A DNA stretch of 35,180 bases from Neorhizobium sp. UBA7851 (GCA_002500765.1 DLSX01000079.1:1-35180), one strand, 5' to 3'. Numbered from the stretch's first letter, positions 8,238 to 17,362 are shown. Program-made: numbers and translations. Notes: generated by a model not told the origin, from the sequence alone.

Positions 8238-9341
8238 TCAAGCCTTGAACAGCGACTTCAGCGTCGATGGCTGGCTGCGATGGTATTGGGGCGCGGCGGA
8301 CACTTCGCCACCCAGAGCCGCAGCGGCATGCCAGGGCCAGCGCGGATCATAAAGGACCGTGCGGGCGAGACCGACGAGGTCGGCATCGCCTGTCGCAACG
8401 ATCGCTTCCGCCTGAGACGGTTCGGTGATCAGACCGACGGCAACGACCGGCATCTTTACGGCCGCCTTGACCGCACGCGCGAACGGCACCTGATAGCTGG
8501 GAGAAACGGGGATTTTCTGGTCGATATGCAGCCCGCCTGTCGAGACATTGATCGCATCGCAACCACGCAGATCGAGAGCCTTGGCGAATTCGATCGTCTC
8601 TTCCAGGTTCCAGCCGCCGTCATACCAGTCGGTGGCCGAAACGCGCACCGAAACGACGTTGTCGGCCGGAAATGCGGCACGAACCGCGTCGAACACTTCC
8701 AGCGGAAAGCGCATCCGGTTTTCCAAGCTTCCACCATATTCGTCGGTCCGCTGGTTGGCGAGCGGCGACAGGAAGGAATGCAGGAGATAACCGTGCGCAG
8801 CATGGATCTGCACCGCATCGATGCCGATACGCGCAGCGCGGATTGCCGCCTCGACAAAGGCGTCGCGGATTTCGTTCATCCGCTCGCGGGAAAGCTCGGT
8901 CGGCACCGTATCCGTCGACTTGAACGGAACCGCGGACGGGGCCTCGGTCTGCCAGCCATCCTTGTGATCGACGGGAAGTTGCGCACCGCCGAGCCACGGC
9001 AGGTTTGACGAAGCCTTGCGCCCGGCATGGGCAAGCTGGATGGCGATCGGCATGTTCGACCACTTGCGGATGCTCTCCAGCGTCCGGCGCATCGCCGCTT
9101 CCGTGGCGTCATCATACAGCCCGACATCGGCATAGCTGATCCGGCCTTCGGGAACGACAGCCGTCGCCTCGATGGTCAAAAGGCCGGCACCGGACAAAGC
9201 CAGTTGCCCCAGATGAATGAGATGCCAATCCGTCATACATCCATCCACGGCGGAATAGGTGCACATCGGAGCAATGGTGATGCGGTTCTCAAGTTCGAGA
9301 TTGCGGATCTTGAACGGTGTGAAAAGCTGTGGCTGAGGCAT
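8238..9341 (-). CDS. NADH:flavin oxidoreductase, Old Yellow Enzyme family (YqjM-like)
   Basis: This 367-residue TIM-barrel FMN enzyme reduces activated C=C bonds or nitro groups of electrophiles using NAD(P)H. It starts with LFTPFKIRNLELENRI. C27 in PMCTYS is the FMN-tuning Cys typical of the YqjM subgroup. HAAHGYLLHSFLSP carries the two substrate-binding His residues and the Tyr, followed by NQRTDEYGGSLENRMRF. Near the C-terminus, VGLARTVLYDP holds the phosphate-binding Arg. The ATG at 9341 fits family N-termini better than an upstream TTG at 9383. It diverges from an ArsR-type regulator gene, and the two operator-like sites in between suggest local repression. A detoxification role is inferred; the true substrate cannot be read from sequence. 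Confidence 0.92.
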   Translation of the reverse strand: MPQPQLFTPFKIRNLELENRITIAPMCTYSAVDGCMTDWHLIHLGQLALSGAGLLTIEATAVVPEGRISYADVGLYDDATEAAMRRTLESIRKWSNMPIAIQLAHAGRKASSNLPWLGGAQLPVDHKDGWQTEAPSAVPFKSTDTVPTELSRERMNEIRDAFVEAAIRAARIGIDAVQIHAAHGYLLHSFLSPLANQRTDEYGGSLENRMRFPLEVFDAVRAAFPADNVVSVRVSATDWYDGGWNLEETIEFAKALDLRGCDAINVSTGGLHIDQKIPVSPSYQVPFARAVKAAVKMPVVAVGLITEPSQAEAIVATGDADLVGLARTVLYDPRWPWHAAAALGGEVSAAPQYHRSQPSTLKSLFKA

Positions 9342-9456
9342 GGCGCTCACTTTCGGTATGATAGGGTTCAGCGCCGCATTCAACGATGGGACGCCGTTTT
9401 CTGCTCGTAGATTCGACCGATATCCGCAGGTCCCGGAGAAGTGCTGGTATGGCGTA

Positions 9457-9472
9457 AGGCATACCTATGCCT
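9457..9472. promoter_or_regulatory. Perfect palindromic operator, copy 1
   Basis: AGGCATACCTATGCCT is a perfect 7-2-7 inverted repeat between the divergent reductase and ArsR-type genes. The 11-base sequence AAGGCATACCT recurs 33 bases downstream (9489-9499). It is probably the binding site of the adjacent ArsR-type protein. Confidence 0.7.
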
Positions 9473-9488
9473 CCCAAAGCTATGCGTC

Positions 9489-9505
9489 AAGGCATACCTG
9501 ATGCT
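9489..9505. promoter_or_regulatory. Imperfect operator, copy 2
   Basis: AAGGCATACCTGATGCT repeats the left half of copy 1 exactly and keeps a diverged right half (GATGC instead of TATGC). Centre-to-centre spacing to copy 1 is close to three helical turns, which suits cooperative binding on one face. It lies 35-50 bp upstream of the ArsR-type start, in core promoter position. Confidence 0.6.
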
Positions 9506-9539
9506 TGCATCGTGACGCCAATGTCCGTAGATTTATCCT

Positions 9540-9899
9540 ATGCCAGAACTGCTTCCCCAACCAGCACGCGATGAGATCGACCTCAACACCGTCTTCTCGA
9601 CGCTGTCAGACCCGCTTCGCCGCACTGCAATTGCCATCCTGGCAAGCTTGCCGGACTGCACGGAACGCAATTGCGTGTCCTTCGGCTTTCCGGTGGCCAA
9701 GGCTTCCCTGACCCATCACTTCAAGATCCTGCGCGAAGCCGGTCTGATCAGCCAGATCGATTACGGAAATCGTCGCGCATCCTCGCTTCGCCGCGACGAT
9801 ATCGAATCCCGGTTCCCCGGCCTTCTTGCCATGCTGGTGAAGGAGCTTGAGCAGGATGGCGGTATCGAAAAGGCTGTCACGGCCGTCGGTAAGCGCTGA
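9540..9899 (+). CDS. ArsR-type winged-helix repressor
   Basis: The protein is 119 residues, normal for the family, with a winged helix: LSDPLRRTAIAILASL (first helices), AKASLTHHFKILREAGLI (recognition helix) and ISQIDYGNRRASSLRRDDIE (wing). It lacks the ELCVCDL metal site of classical ArsR/SmtB sensors, but has two close cysteines, C40 and C45 (PDCTERNC), placed where helix 3 metal or thiol sensors act. A thiol-based response to electrophiles would fit the divergent flavin reductase; this is inference. It probably represses both genes through the two sites at 9457-9505. A strong terminator follows the gene. Confidence 0.88.
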   Translation: MPELLPQPARDEIDLNTVFSTLSDPLRRTAIAILASLPDCTERNCVSFGFPVAKASLTHHFKILREAGLISQIDYGNRRASSLRRDDIESRFPGLLAMLVKELEQDGGIEKAVTAVGKR

Positions 9900-9960
9900 T
9901 TTCGACGAAAGCGGAAGCCGGCTAACTAAGCGATTTTGTCGAACACCGTACTTTCAAACG

Positions 9961-9998
9961 GCAACGGCCCGGGAAGGTTTGCCTTCCCGGGCCGTTGC
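9961..9998. terminator. Strong bidirectional hairpin
   Basis: GCAACGGCCCGGGAAGG (9961-9977) pairs over all 17 bases with 9982-9998 around a TTTG loop. It sits between the convergent ArsR-type and acnB genes. TTATC follows on the plus strand and CGTTTG on the minus strand. Confidence 0.9.
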
Positions 9999-10003
9999 TT
10001 ATC

Positions 10004-10016
10004 AGGCTTTAAGCCT
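10004..10016. terminator. Short palindrome after acnB
   Basis: AGGCTTTAAGCCT is a perfect 13-base palindrome 5 bases past the acnB stop and directly before the strong hairpin at 9961-9998. On the acnB transcript the two would fold in series. Confidence 0.4.
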
Positions 10017-10021
10017 AAATC

Positions 10022-12811
10022 TTAGTAGTGGACCGACAGACTGTCGATCGGCGTCGTCTTCGGCGGCGCGAACTTGGTCAGGTTGATGCCTTCGACCGCG
10101 ACACGATATTCCTCGATGCTCGGCGTGCGGCCGAGGATCGCCGACAGCACGACCAGCGGCGTGGAAGCGAGCAGCGATTCACCCTTCTTCTCCGCCGTGT
10201 CTTCAACGACGCGGCCCTGGAACAGGCGGGTCGAGGTGGCAAGAACCGTATCGCCCTTCTCCGCCTTTTCCTGGTTGCCCATGCACAGGTTGCAGCCCGG
10301 ACGCTCCAGATAGAGGATGTTTTCGTATTCGGTACGGTTGGACGTCTTCGGCTTTACGTCGTCGAATTCGAAGCCCGAATACTTCTGCAGGATTTCCCAG
10401 TCACCTTCGGCCTTCAGCTCGTCGATGATGTTGTAGGTCGGTGCTGCCACGACCAACGGCGCCTTGAATTCGACCTTGCCCTCGGCCTTTTCGAGGTTCT
10501 TCAGCATCTGGGCAACGATCTTGATGTCGCCCTTGTGAACCATGCAGGAACCGACAAAGCCGAGGTCCACCTTCTTGGTACCGCCATAGTAGGAAACCGG
10601 GCGGATCGTGTCGTGGGTGTAGCGGCGCGAAACGTCGGCATTGTTGACGTCCGGGTCGGCGATCATCGGTTCGTCGATCAGGTCGAGATCGACGACGACT
10701 TCGGCGAAATATTTCGCGTTGTCGTCCGGCTTGAGCGCAGGCTTTTCACCCGAGCGGATCTCGGCAATGCGGGCATCCGCCTTGTCGATCAGGCCCTTGA
10801 GCGTCTGGGCGGCATTGTCCATGCCCTTGTCGATCATGATCTGGATGCGCGACTTAGCGATTTCCAGAGACTCGATCAGCGTCGCGTCCTCGGAAATACA
10901 GATCGACGCCTTGGCCTTCATTTCGGCCGTCCAGTCGGTGAAGGTGAAGGCCTGGTCGGCGAGCAGCGTGCCGATATGGACTTCGATGATACGGCCCTGG
11001 AAGACGTTGTCGCCATGCTGCTTGAGCATCTGCGCCTGGGTGGCATGCACGACGTCGCGGAAGTCCATATAGGGCTGCATCGTGCCCTTGAAGGTGACCT
11101 TGACCGACTGCGGGATCGGCATGGTGGCTTCGCCGGTGGCAAGCGCCAGTGCAACGGTGCCCGAGTCGGCACCGAAGGCGACGCCCTTGGACATGCGGGT
11201 GTGGCTGTCGCCGCCGATGATGATCGCCCAGTCGTCCACGGTGATGTCGTTCAGCACCTTGTGGATGACGTCGGTCATCGAATGATAGACGCCCTTCGGG
11301 TCACGCGCGGTGATGACGCCGAAATTGTTCATGAAGGACATCAGCTTCGGAATGTTGACCTGGGCCTTCTTGTCCCAGACGGAAGCCGTGTGGCAGCCCG
11401 ACTGATAGGCACCATCGACCAGCGGCGAAATGACGGTTGCCGCCATCGCTTCCAGTTCCTGCGCGGTCATCAGGCCCGTCGTATCCTGCGAACCGACGAT
11501 GTTGACGGTGACGCGGACGTCGGAACCGGCATGGAGAACCTTGCCCGGCGTCACGCCGACGGCGTTGCGGTTGAAGATCTTTTCGACCGCCGTCAGGCCC
11601 TGGCCTTCGACCGAGATTTCCTTGTTCGGAGCAAAGACCGGGGTCGCCTCGACGCCGAGCGTCTGGGCCGCGAAGGTCTGCAGCTTCTTGCCGAAGACGA
11701 TGGCGTAGGACGAACCCGCCTTCATGAACTCCATCTTCTGCGGCGTGAAGGAGGAAGCGATATCGACCAGCTCTTCGCCGTTTTCGTCGCGCAGCTTCCG
11801 GTTCTTCGCATCGATCTTCAGGACCGTGCCGGTCTCGACCGAATATTTCTGCTCAAGGATCGGGTTGCCGTCATTGTTGAGGATCGGCTTGCCGTTCTCG
11901 TCGAGCTTCTTGACCCAGTTCTTCAGGTTGATGCCGATACCGCCGGTCACGTCGACTGTCGTCGCGAAGATCGGCGAAATGCCGTTGGTGCCGGCGACGA
12001 CCGGAGCGAAGTTGACGAAAGGCACATAGGGGCTGGACTGCTTGCCGGTCCACAGCGCGACGTTGTTGACGCCCGACATGCGCGAGGAGCCGACGCCCAT
12101 CGTGCCCTTTTCGGCGATCATCATCACCCGCTTGTCGGGATGCTGCTTCTGAAGCGCGACGATTTCCGCCTGCGCTTCCGGCGTGATCATACACTGACCA
12201 TGCAGCTGGCGGTCGGAGCGCGAATGCGCCTGGTTGCCCGGCGACAGAAGGTCGGTCGAGATATCGCCTTCGGCGGCGATAAAAGTGACGACCTTGATCT
12301 CGTCTTCAACGTCAGGAAGCTTGGTGAAGAATTCGGCCTTGGCATAGCTTTCGAGCACATCCTTGGCGATCGCGTTGCCGGCCTTGTAGGCATCGCGCAG
12401 ACGGAACATGTCGGCGTCATAAAGGAAGACCTGCGTCTTCAAAACGTCGCCGGCTGCTTTCGCGATTGCCGCGTCATCGCCGAGCGCGATGTCGAGCAGC
12501 ACTTCCACCGAAGGACCGCCCTTCATGTGCGACAGAAGTTCCAGCGCAAAGGTCGGGGTGATCTCCGCAACGACCGTTTCACCGAGAATGATCTTCTTCA
12601 GGAAGGCGGCCTTGACGCCGGCGGCACTCGTCGTGCCCGGCAGCGTGTTGTAGATGAAGAATTTAAGAGCGTCCGCGCGATGCTCGTTACCGGCATCCTC
12701 GATCAGCGTGATGATTTCAGCGGTCAGCGCGCCATCATCGATCGGCTTTGGAGCAAGCCCTTGAGGTTTTCTGCTTTCAATTTCTGCCAGGTATTCCGAG
12801 TACAGGTTCAT
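10022..12811 (-). CDS. acnB: Aconitate hydratase B (bifunctional aconitase / 2-methylisocitrate dehydratase type)
   Basis: This is the AcnB form of aconitase, which interconverts citrate and isocitrate in the TCA cycle with a [4Fe-4S] cluster. The N-terminus (MNLYSEYLAEIESRKPQGLAP) matches the AcnB HEAT-like domain and fixes the start at 12811, although upstream codons are open. Cluster ligands are C756 in GSCMVHKGD and C840/C843 in PGCNLCMGNQ. GGDSHTRMSKGV, FGADSGTVALALATGEA and TSTRLFQGR are active-site segments. At 929 residues it is longer than the 865 of E. coli AcnB; extra sequence appears near 300-350 (a hydrophilic KNRKLRDENGEEL stretch) and between C756 and C840, where the spacing is 84 against 59 in E. 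coli. It stands alone, convergent with the ArsR-type gene. Confidence 0.95.
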   Translation of the reverse strand: MNLYSEYLAEIESRKPQGLAPKPIDDGALTAEIITLIEDAGNEHRADALKFFIYNTLPGTTSAAGVKAAFLKKIILGETVVAEITPTFALELLSHMKGGPSVEVLLDIALGDDAAIAKAAGDVLKTQVFLYDADMFRLRDAYKAGNAIAKDVLESYAKAEFFTKLPDVEDEIKVVTFIAAEGDISTDLLSPGNQAHSRSDRQLHGQCMITPEAQAEIVALQKQHPDKRVMMIAEKGTMGVGSSRMSGVNNVALWTGKQSSPYVPFVNFAPVVAGTNGISPIFATTVDVTGGIGINLKNWVKKLDENGKPILNNDGNPILEQKYSVETGTVLKIDAKNRKLRDENGEELVDIASSFTPQKMEFMKAGSSYAIVFGKKLQTFAAQTLGVEATPVFAPNKEISVEGQGLTAVEKIFNRNAVGVTPGKVLHAGSDVRVTVNIVGSQDTTGLMTAQELEAMAATVISPLVDGAYQSGCHTASVWDKKAQVNIPKLMSFMNNFGVITARDPKGVYHSMTDVIHKVLNDITVDDWAIIIGGDSHTRMSKGVAFGADSGTVALALATGEATMPIPQSVKVTFKGTMQPYMDFRDVVHATQAQMLKQHGDNVFQGRIIEVHIGTLLADQAFTFTDWTAEMKAKASICISEDATLIESLEIAKSRIQIMIDKGMDNAAQTLKGLIDKADARIAEIRSGEKPALKPDDNAKYFAEVVVDLDLIDEPMIADPDVNNADVSRRYTHDTIRPVSYYGGTKKVDLGFVGSCMVHKGDIKIVAQMLKNLEKAEGKVEFKAPLVVAAPTYNIIDELKAEGDWEILQKYSGFEFDDVKPKTSNRTEYENILYLERPGCNLCMGNQEKAEKGDTVLATSTRLFQGRVVEDTAEKKGESLLASTPLVVLSAILGRTPSIEEYRVAVEGINLTKFAPPKTTPIDSLSVHY

Positions 12812-13080
12812 CACAGTCCCAACGTCATTAGCTTTTTGGCGCTGAAACGCAGCACCACCGAACGAGTTATGCGGCCCAGGGCCTTCGGGTTTGGAGTACG
12901 TCAACCGAGCCCGTGTGACAAGATACCGCATTTCGGTAAATGCAGTCCTTCGGCTCCAGCGTTCAACGGCTGACGATGACCGAGCGCGTTCTTAGCGGAT
13001 CAGCGCACTGGAAGCCATAGATTTCCGTGCACCCGGCATTTCTGAATCACCCGGCAGCAAAGGCGCAAGGCGAAGCTTTC

Positions 13081-13105
13081 CGGCGAAAATTCATGAGTTT
13101 TCCGC
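13081..13105 (-). terminator. Imperfect A/T-stem hairpin after the DUF1194 gene
   Basis: GGCGAAAA and TTTTCCGC face each other around TTCATGAG immediately after the DUF1194 stop. The pairing has one bulge. It is a plausible but weak terminator. Confidence 0.3.
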
Positions 13106-13882
13106 TCAACGATCGAACATGTCCTGCCATTGTTTCTCGCCGACCATGCAATCGCTTTTGGCCGGCTTGTCGGCAATGCGACGAATGAGCGGCTGGGGTT
13201 CGATACCGCTGACCTCCATGACCAGCTTGCGGCGGACCGCAACACCGAAATCATCGATGTCATGAACCGGTAGCACGAATGAACCCGGCCCGCCCGCAAC
13301 ACAGTCGCTGTAATATTGATCGAGCCCGCCCGGCGTTCCCGACGGCCTGAGCATGATCGCCAAGCCATTGATGATGATGCCTGCTTCGACAGCCTTGTCG
13401 CGTGCCGGCGTGACCGGATTGCCGGAATTGTTCGGCCCATCACCCGAGACGTCGATCACCTGTCGAAAACCATGGTAGGAATTGGAGACGAGCATCGTCG
13501 CGCCTTGCACGATGGCAGCCGAAATCGACGTCCGGCGCTGCATTTCGACCGGCCGCGCCTCGACCTTGTTGGCAAAGGCGATCGCATCCTGTTCGTTCTC
13601 GATGATCTGCCAGTCGATCACCGAGCCCTGCACGACATCGCCTGCCCATTCGAAATAGCTGATCGCAATGCGCCCGGTCAGCCCGTTCTTCACCGCGTCG
13701 ATGAACTCTTTATGCTTGAGGGCTGAGACATAACCCTCGCGCTGGATGCGAGCTTCTTCCGTGTCCATGGATCGCGATGTATCGACCGCGAGCACGAGTT
13801 CGACATCCACTTCCTGTCCGCCCTGCGACATTAAAGTATTGGTCGCGGACAGGGTCAGTAACAATGCAAGTGTTGTGAGCAT
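13106..13882 (-). CDS. Secreted DUF1194 (von Willebrand A-like) protein
   Basis: The 258-residue protein has a signal peptide in its first ~20 residues (MLTTLALLLTLSATNTL) and then a VWA-like fold. D34-T-S36-R-S38 is the MIDAS DxSxS motif, and DVSGDGPNNSGNPV is the family signature that follows the central strand. Proteins of this family are common in rhizobia and have no established role; a metal-dependent adhesion or scaffolding function in the periplasm is the usual guess. I chose the ATG at 13882 over a GTG 14 codons upstream because it begins the signal peptide; the ribosome site is poor for both. It is monocistronic between acnB and a small gene on the same strand. Confidence 0.85.
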   Translation of the reverse strand: MLTTLALLLTLSATNTLMSQGGQEVDVELVLAVDTSRSMDTEEARIQREGYVSALKHKEFIDAVKNGLTGRIAISYFEWAGDVVQGSVIDWQIIENEQDAIAFANKVEARPVEMQRRTSISAAIVQGATMLVSNSYHGFRQVIDVSGDGPNNSGNPVTPARDKAVEAGIIINGLAIMLRPSGTPGGLDQYYSDCVAGGPGSFVLPVHDIDDFGVAVRRKLVMEVSGIEPQPLIRRIADKPAKSDCMVGEKQWQDMFDR

Positions 13883-13992
13883 GGCAATCCATTCACTGCA
13901 GTGTCGGTTGCCGGACTGTAACACAGGATATTGCCGGAGCTATCCCCTCCCCTTGAGCGGATACATATCGCGGCTCAAATTTCAGTGATGCC

Positions 13993-14235
13993 TTATTCAG
14001 CAGCTGCCGGGCTAAAGCCATCCTTCATCGCTTCGATCAGGCATTCCATGATCGCCGCTCGAAGGGCATAGGTGTTGGCGCTTGTCTGTTTACGGTCCAG
14101 GCTCTGGGCGGCCTCGACCAGACGCATGCCTTGATGCACCACGATCTGGTGCGCGCGATTCATGGCCCAGTGTTCGATTGAACCGCCATGATCAATTCCA
14201 TGACTTTGTGCGTTCAATTTAACCTCGCTAATCAT
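13993..14235 (-). CDS. Small hypothetical protein
   Basis: An 80-residue frame with coding-like composition starts at the ATG at 14235. It has no signal peptide, membrane segment or motif I can name. The second half (AAIMECLIEAMKDGFSPAAAE) looks helical. The ribosome site is weak. It lies 110 bp before the DUF1194 gene on the same strand. I do not recognise it. Confidence 0.45.
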   Translation of the reverse strand: MISEVKLNAQSHGIDHGGSIEHWAMNRAHQIVVHQGMRLVEAAQSLDRKQTSANTYALRAAIMECLIEAMKDGFSPAAAE

Positions 14236-14687
14236 CAGCGTTACTGCGAATCATCTCGCTGGGCCGATGCTAATACAGCTTCAGCTGCGCGTGAATCCTC
14301 AACACTCGGAAGTATTGGCAAAGGGAAGAGAAAAACGCGAGTAAGCTGGCAAAACCCAATTTTTCCTTGGTAAAAAACTGCCCCTTAGGACGCCTATAAC
14401 TATCACGTTTCCGTATCGGTGCTCCGAATGATGAGGTCGAGACCGTTCTACGTACGACATCTTCGGGATATCTTTCGCCTTCGCCTTCGGCACGCACCGG
14501 ATCTAGTGAAACGATGCCTACATAACGCATTCATTTTACTGAGCGCGAATTATCGCAAGTCAATTACGTTTCCAGGCGTAAGACCGAGGTCCGACAGGCT
14601 GAAAACTTGAACGGCCACGGACGTTCCTATCACCGGAAGGGAACTATCGGATCGCCATGAGCGCCGATTTGACAGGCGAATCGAGGA
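14236..14687. other. A/T-richer 450-bp stretch without a supported gene
   Basis: This region is visibly richer in A and T than its surroundings. The longest frame (14270-14530, minus, 86 codons) begins MRYVGIVSLDPVRAEGEG and turns basic; it has no good ribosome site or recognised motif. A short TTCGCC run repeats at about 14476-14488. I see no RNA gene. It may be the edge of an acquired segment that begins with the penicillin-binding protein gene. Confidence 0.4.
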
Positions 14688-16445
14688 TCAATAGTCCGCG
14701 AGTAGGTATTCCTCGCGTTCCGGGCCAAAGCTCGGCTTTACACCTAGAAGAGGCGCGGCTCGGGAGATGATCTGCTTGATCATCGGCGCGGCGGTGGAGG
14801 CAGCCGTGCGCCCTCCGTTCTCACCGGTCCTGGGAGCATCGATCACCGACAGCACAATGTATTTTGGCTTGTCCATGGGAAATGCGGCCACGAACGCGTT
14901 GAAGTTCTGGTCGCTGGCGTAACGTCCGTTGACGACTTTATCCGCAGTTCCCGTCTTGCCCCCAACATTGAAACCCTCCACCTGGGCCTGACGGCCAGAA
15001 CCGTTTATACCGTTCCAGTTAAACAGGTAGCGCATTTCCGCGCTCGTTTTTTCTTTCAGGACCATGCGAGCGACGCGTTCAGCCTCATCCACCGACCGGG
15101 GAAGGAACGTCGGTGGCAGGAGTTTTCCGCCATTGATCAAGGCGCCGGCAGCGACGGCGGTCTGTAGTGGAGTAGTCGCGACCCCGTGGCCGAAAGAGAT
15201 CGTTACCGAGTTAATCTTCTTCCATGTTCGCGGTTGCGTCGGCGTCGCGACACCCGGCATCTCGGTTTCCATCTTGGACAGAAGACCGAGCCTGGTTAGA
15301 AATTCCTGATGCCCCTCGATGCCAACCCGATCAGCAACGGCTGCAGTCCCGATATTTGACGAGTATTGAAACACTTCGGGTATGGAAAGCGGCCTGTTCT
15401 TACCCTTGAAATCCCTGATGGTGAAGCCGCCCATTCGAATGGGGCGAGAGGCGTCGACAACGGTGTTAAGGTCGATCTTGCCGGCGTCCAGCCCCATCGC
15501 AAGCGTAAAGCTTTTGAATGTCGACCCCATCTCGAAGGTCGCGTTGCTCATCCGGTTGAACCAGCCCTTTTCATACTCCTTGTCGATGCTGCCGTCAGCA
15601 AGAGTTCGCGACGGCTGGTTCGGATCGTAATCCGGCACTGACGCCATCGCGAGGATTTCTCCGGTTTCGACATCGAACACGACTGCCCCGGCCGCTTCGG
15701 CTTGATACGAGACCATCGCGTTAGCCGCGACCTCGCGAACGATATTCTGGACGCGAACATCGATCGACAGCTTAACGGGTTCCAGAGGCGCATTACTTGT
15801 CATTCCGATGGACCTCAGATCGGCCAGTCCCTGCTGGTCGAGATATCGCTCCATCCCGGCCAATCCCTGATTATCCACATTCACATGCCCAACGATATGA
15901 GACGAGGTTGCGCCACCGGGGTAGAAGCGACGCTTCTCCGGCCGAAACCCGATGCCAGGTATTCCAAGCGCGAGAATATCCGCCTGCTGTTTCGGCGTGA
16001 GCTGTCGTCTCAGCCATTGAAACGCGGTTTTCGACCGCAGCTTCTTGTTGGTGTCGCTCCAATCGAGATTTGGCAGAACCGCAGCCAGCTTTTCCACGAC
16101 CTCGTTCGGATCGACGATCTTTCGCGGGTCTGCGTAGAGCGAGATCATGTTGAGATCTGTCGCCAGCAGCGTACCGTTACGGTCAACGATGTCGGGCCGG
16201 GATGCAACCGCGTTGACATTTGCCCCTATAGAAGACGTCGTCAGAGGAACGGCGACCCCGTATTGCAACAGGCGCGCGCCGACCACGCCATAGACCGCGA
16301 TACATCCGACGATCAGCAGGCCAATACGTTGCCTCGATTGGTTGCGACGCTGGGTTCCGCCACTCGACGGCTGCCTCTTACCGTTTCGACCAACTTTTAC
16401 GTTGAAGTGAGACCGGCTCTTGAGCCGTACGACGAAAGACAGCAT
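14688..16445 (-). CDS. FtsI/PBP3-like peptidoglycan D,D-transpeptidase
   Basis: This 585-residue class B penicillin-binding protein crosslinks peptidoglycan in the periplasm. It has a basic cytoplasmic N-terminus, one membrane anchor (about 41-61), a dimerisation/pedestal domain (about 80-220) and a transpeptidase domain (about 250-560). All three active-site motifs are present: S308-TFK, SSN (362-364) and KTGT (497-500). It resembles FtsI of the division cluster, but no dcw genes (mraY, mur, ftsL) are nearby, so it is probably an accessory paralogue. It lies downstream of an L,D-transpeptidase gene on the same strand, after a 193-bp A/T-rich gap. Gene context suggests an alternative wall-crosslinking set. 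Confidence 0.93.
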   Translation of the reverse strand: MLSFVVRLKSRSHFNVKVGRNGKRQPSSGGTQRRNQSRQRIGLLIVGCIAVYGVVGARLLQYGVAVPLTTSSIGANVNAVASRPDIVDRNGTLLATDLNMISLYADPRKIVDPNEVVEKLAAVLPNLDWSDTNKKLRSKTAFQWLRRQLTPKQQADILALGIPGIGFRPEKRRFYPGGATSSHIVGHVNVDNQGLAGMERYLDQQGLADLRSIGMTSNAPLEPVKLSIDVRVQNIVREVAANAMVSYQAEAAGAVVFDVETGEILAMASVPDYDPNQPSRTLADGSIDKEYEKGWFNRMSNATFEMGSTFKSFTLAMGLDAGKIDLNTVVDASRPIRMGGFTIRDFKGKNRPLSIPEVFQYSSNIGTAAVADRVGIEGHQEFLTRLGLLSKMETEMPGVATPTQPRTWKKINSVTISFGHGVATTPLQTAVAAGALINGGKLLPPTFLPRSVDEAERVARMVLKEKTSAEMRYLFNWNGINGSGRQAQVEGFNVGGKTGTADKVVNGRYASDQNFNAFVAAFPMDKPKYIVLSVIDAPRTGENGGRTAASTAAPMIKQIISRAAPLLGVKPSFGPEREEYLLADY

Positions 16446-16638
16446 TCAAAGCAACCTGAGAGACGAGTTTAGGGGTAAAATGCCTAGATCGGAGCCAATC
16501 TGCATATTGCCACCACAGAAACCAATGGTAGCAGAAGCGCACACACACCTCTCCGAAAACAGCATAAACACCAGGTTAAAGTTGCAATGAATTCCTTATA
16601 ACCCGTTAACCATGACGCTAATCCAGATCACCATTTTG

Positions 16639-17343
16639 TCAGATCATCGAAGGCGCGCTCAAGGTTGTGACCACGATTGGCGTCTTGTCCGTCACGCGGT
16701 TGTAAAGGTCGATAATGTCCTGATTCATCATCCGAACGCACCCGGATGAAACGGCCTTGCCGATCGTCCACCATTCGGGAGATCCATGAATGCGATAGAT
16801 CGTGTCCTCGCCATTTTGAAATATGTAGAGTGCTCTTGCCCCAAGCGGATTGTTAAGACCCGGATCCATACCACCATTCGCAATGCTGTAGGGTTGGAGT
16901 TCGGGCTGCCGCGCCACCATTTCGTCAGGCGGCGTCCAGCGTGGCCACTGACGCTTGTACTGAATCACTCCCCGCCCCGACCACTCGAAACCCTGCCGTC
17001 CCAGCCCGACACCATAACGTATCGCCTGCCCGCTTTCGGTTGTGAGATACAGGAAGAAGTTTGCCGTATCGACCACGAGCGTGCCCGGACGCTCTCCCGT
17101 AGGATTTGCGACGGCCTGCCGATAGAACCGCTTGTCGATGCGCTGGTAAGGAATGGCTGGGAGCGGGAAGGTCTCGTTCGGCATCGCCCCATACATCGAT
17201 GCGTAGATCGAAGTATCGACCGTTGGCGTAACAGGTGCGGCGGCTTCTTGTTCAGAAATTGTCGTACAGCCGGCAAGCGCCGCTGCACCAGCACCAACTG
17301 CACCGGCCATGAAAGCCCGTCGCCTCAGGTTGACATGTTCCAC
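16639..17343 (-). CDS. L,D-transpeptidase lipoprotein (YkuD domain)
   Basis: The 234-residue protein starts with a twin-arginine-like export signal (NLRRRAFMAGAVG) that ends in a lipobox, ALAG-C26, so it is probably membrane-anchored on the periplasmic side. The YkuD catalytic domain (about 85-230) has H186 in IHGSPEWW and the nucleophile C202 in SSGCVRM. Such enzymes make 3-3 peptidoglycan crosslinks or attach proteins to the wall. The start is a GTG set by GGAGG seven bases upstream. The SCO gene ends 52 bp before it on the same strand, and the penicillin-binding protein gene follows. A weak hairpin at 17363-17386 lies in the gap, without a T-run, so read-through from the SCO promoter is likely. 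Confidence 0.93.
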   Translation of the reverse strand: MEHVNLRRRAFMAGAVGAGAAALAGCTTISEQEAAAPVTPTVDTSIYASMYGAMPNETFPLPAIPYQRIDKRFYRQAVANPTGERPGTLVVDTANFFLYLTTESGQAIRYGVGLGRQGFEWSGRGVIQYKRQWPRWTPPDEMVARQPELQPYSIANGGMDPGLNNPLGARALYIFQNGEDTIYRIHGSPEWWTIGKAVSSGCVRMMNQDIIDLYNRVTDKTPIVVTTLSAPSMI

Positions 17344-17362
17344 TTAACTACCTCCATCATTT

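Noticed and set aside
10028..12973. A 981-codon open frame antisense to acnB
   Set aside because: Rich in Arg, Asp and Gly with no recognisable domain; a shadow of acnB caused by codon bias.
14270..14530. Possible 86-residue gene on the minus strand
   Set aside because: No ribosome site, no motif and an odd basic composition; kept only as a remark on the A/T-rich stretch.
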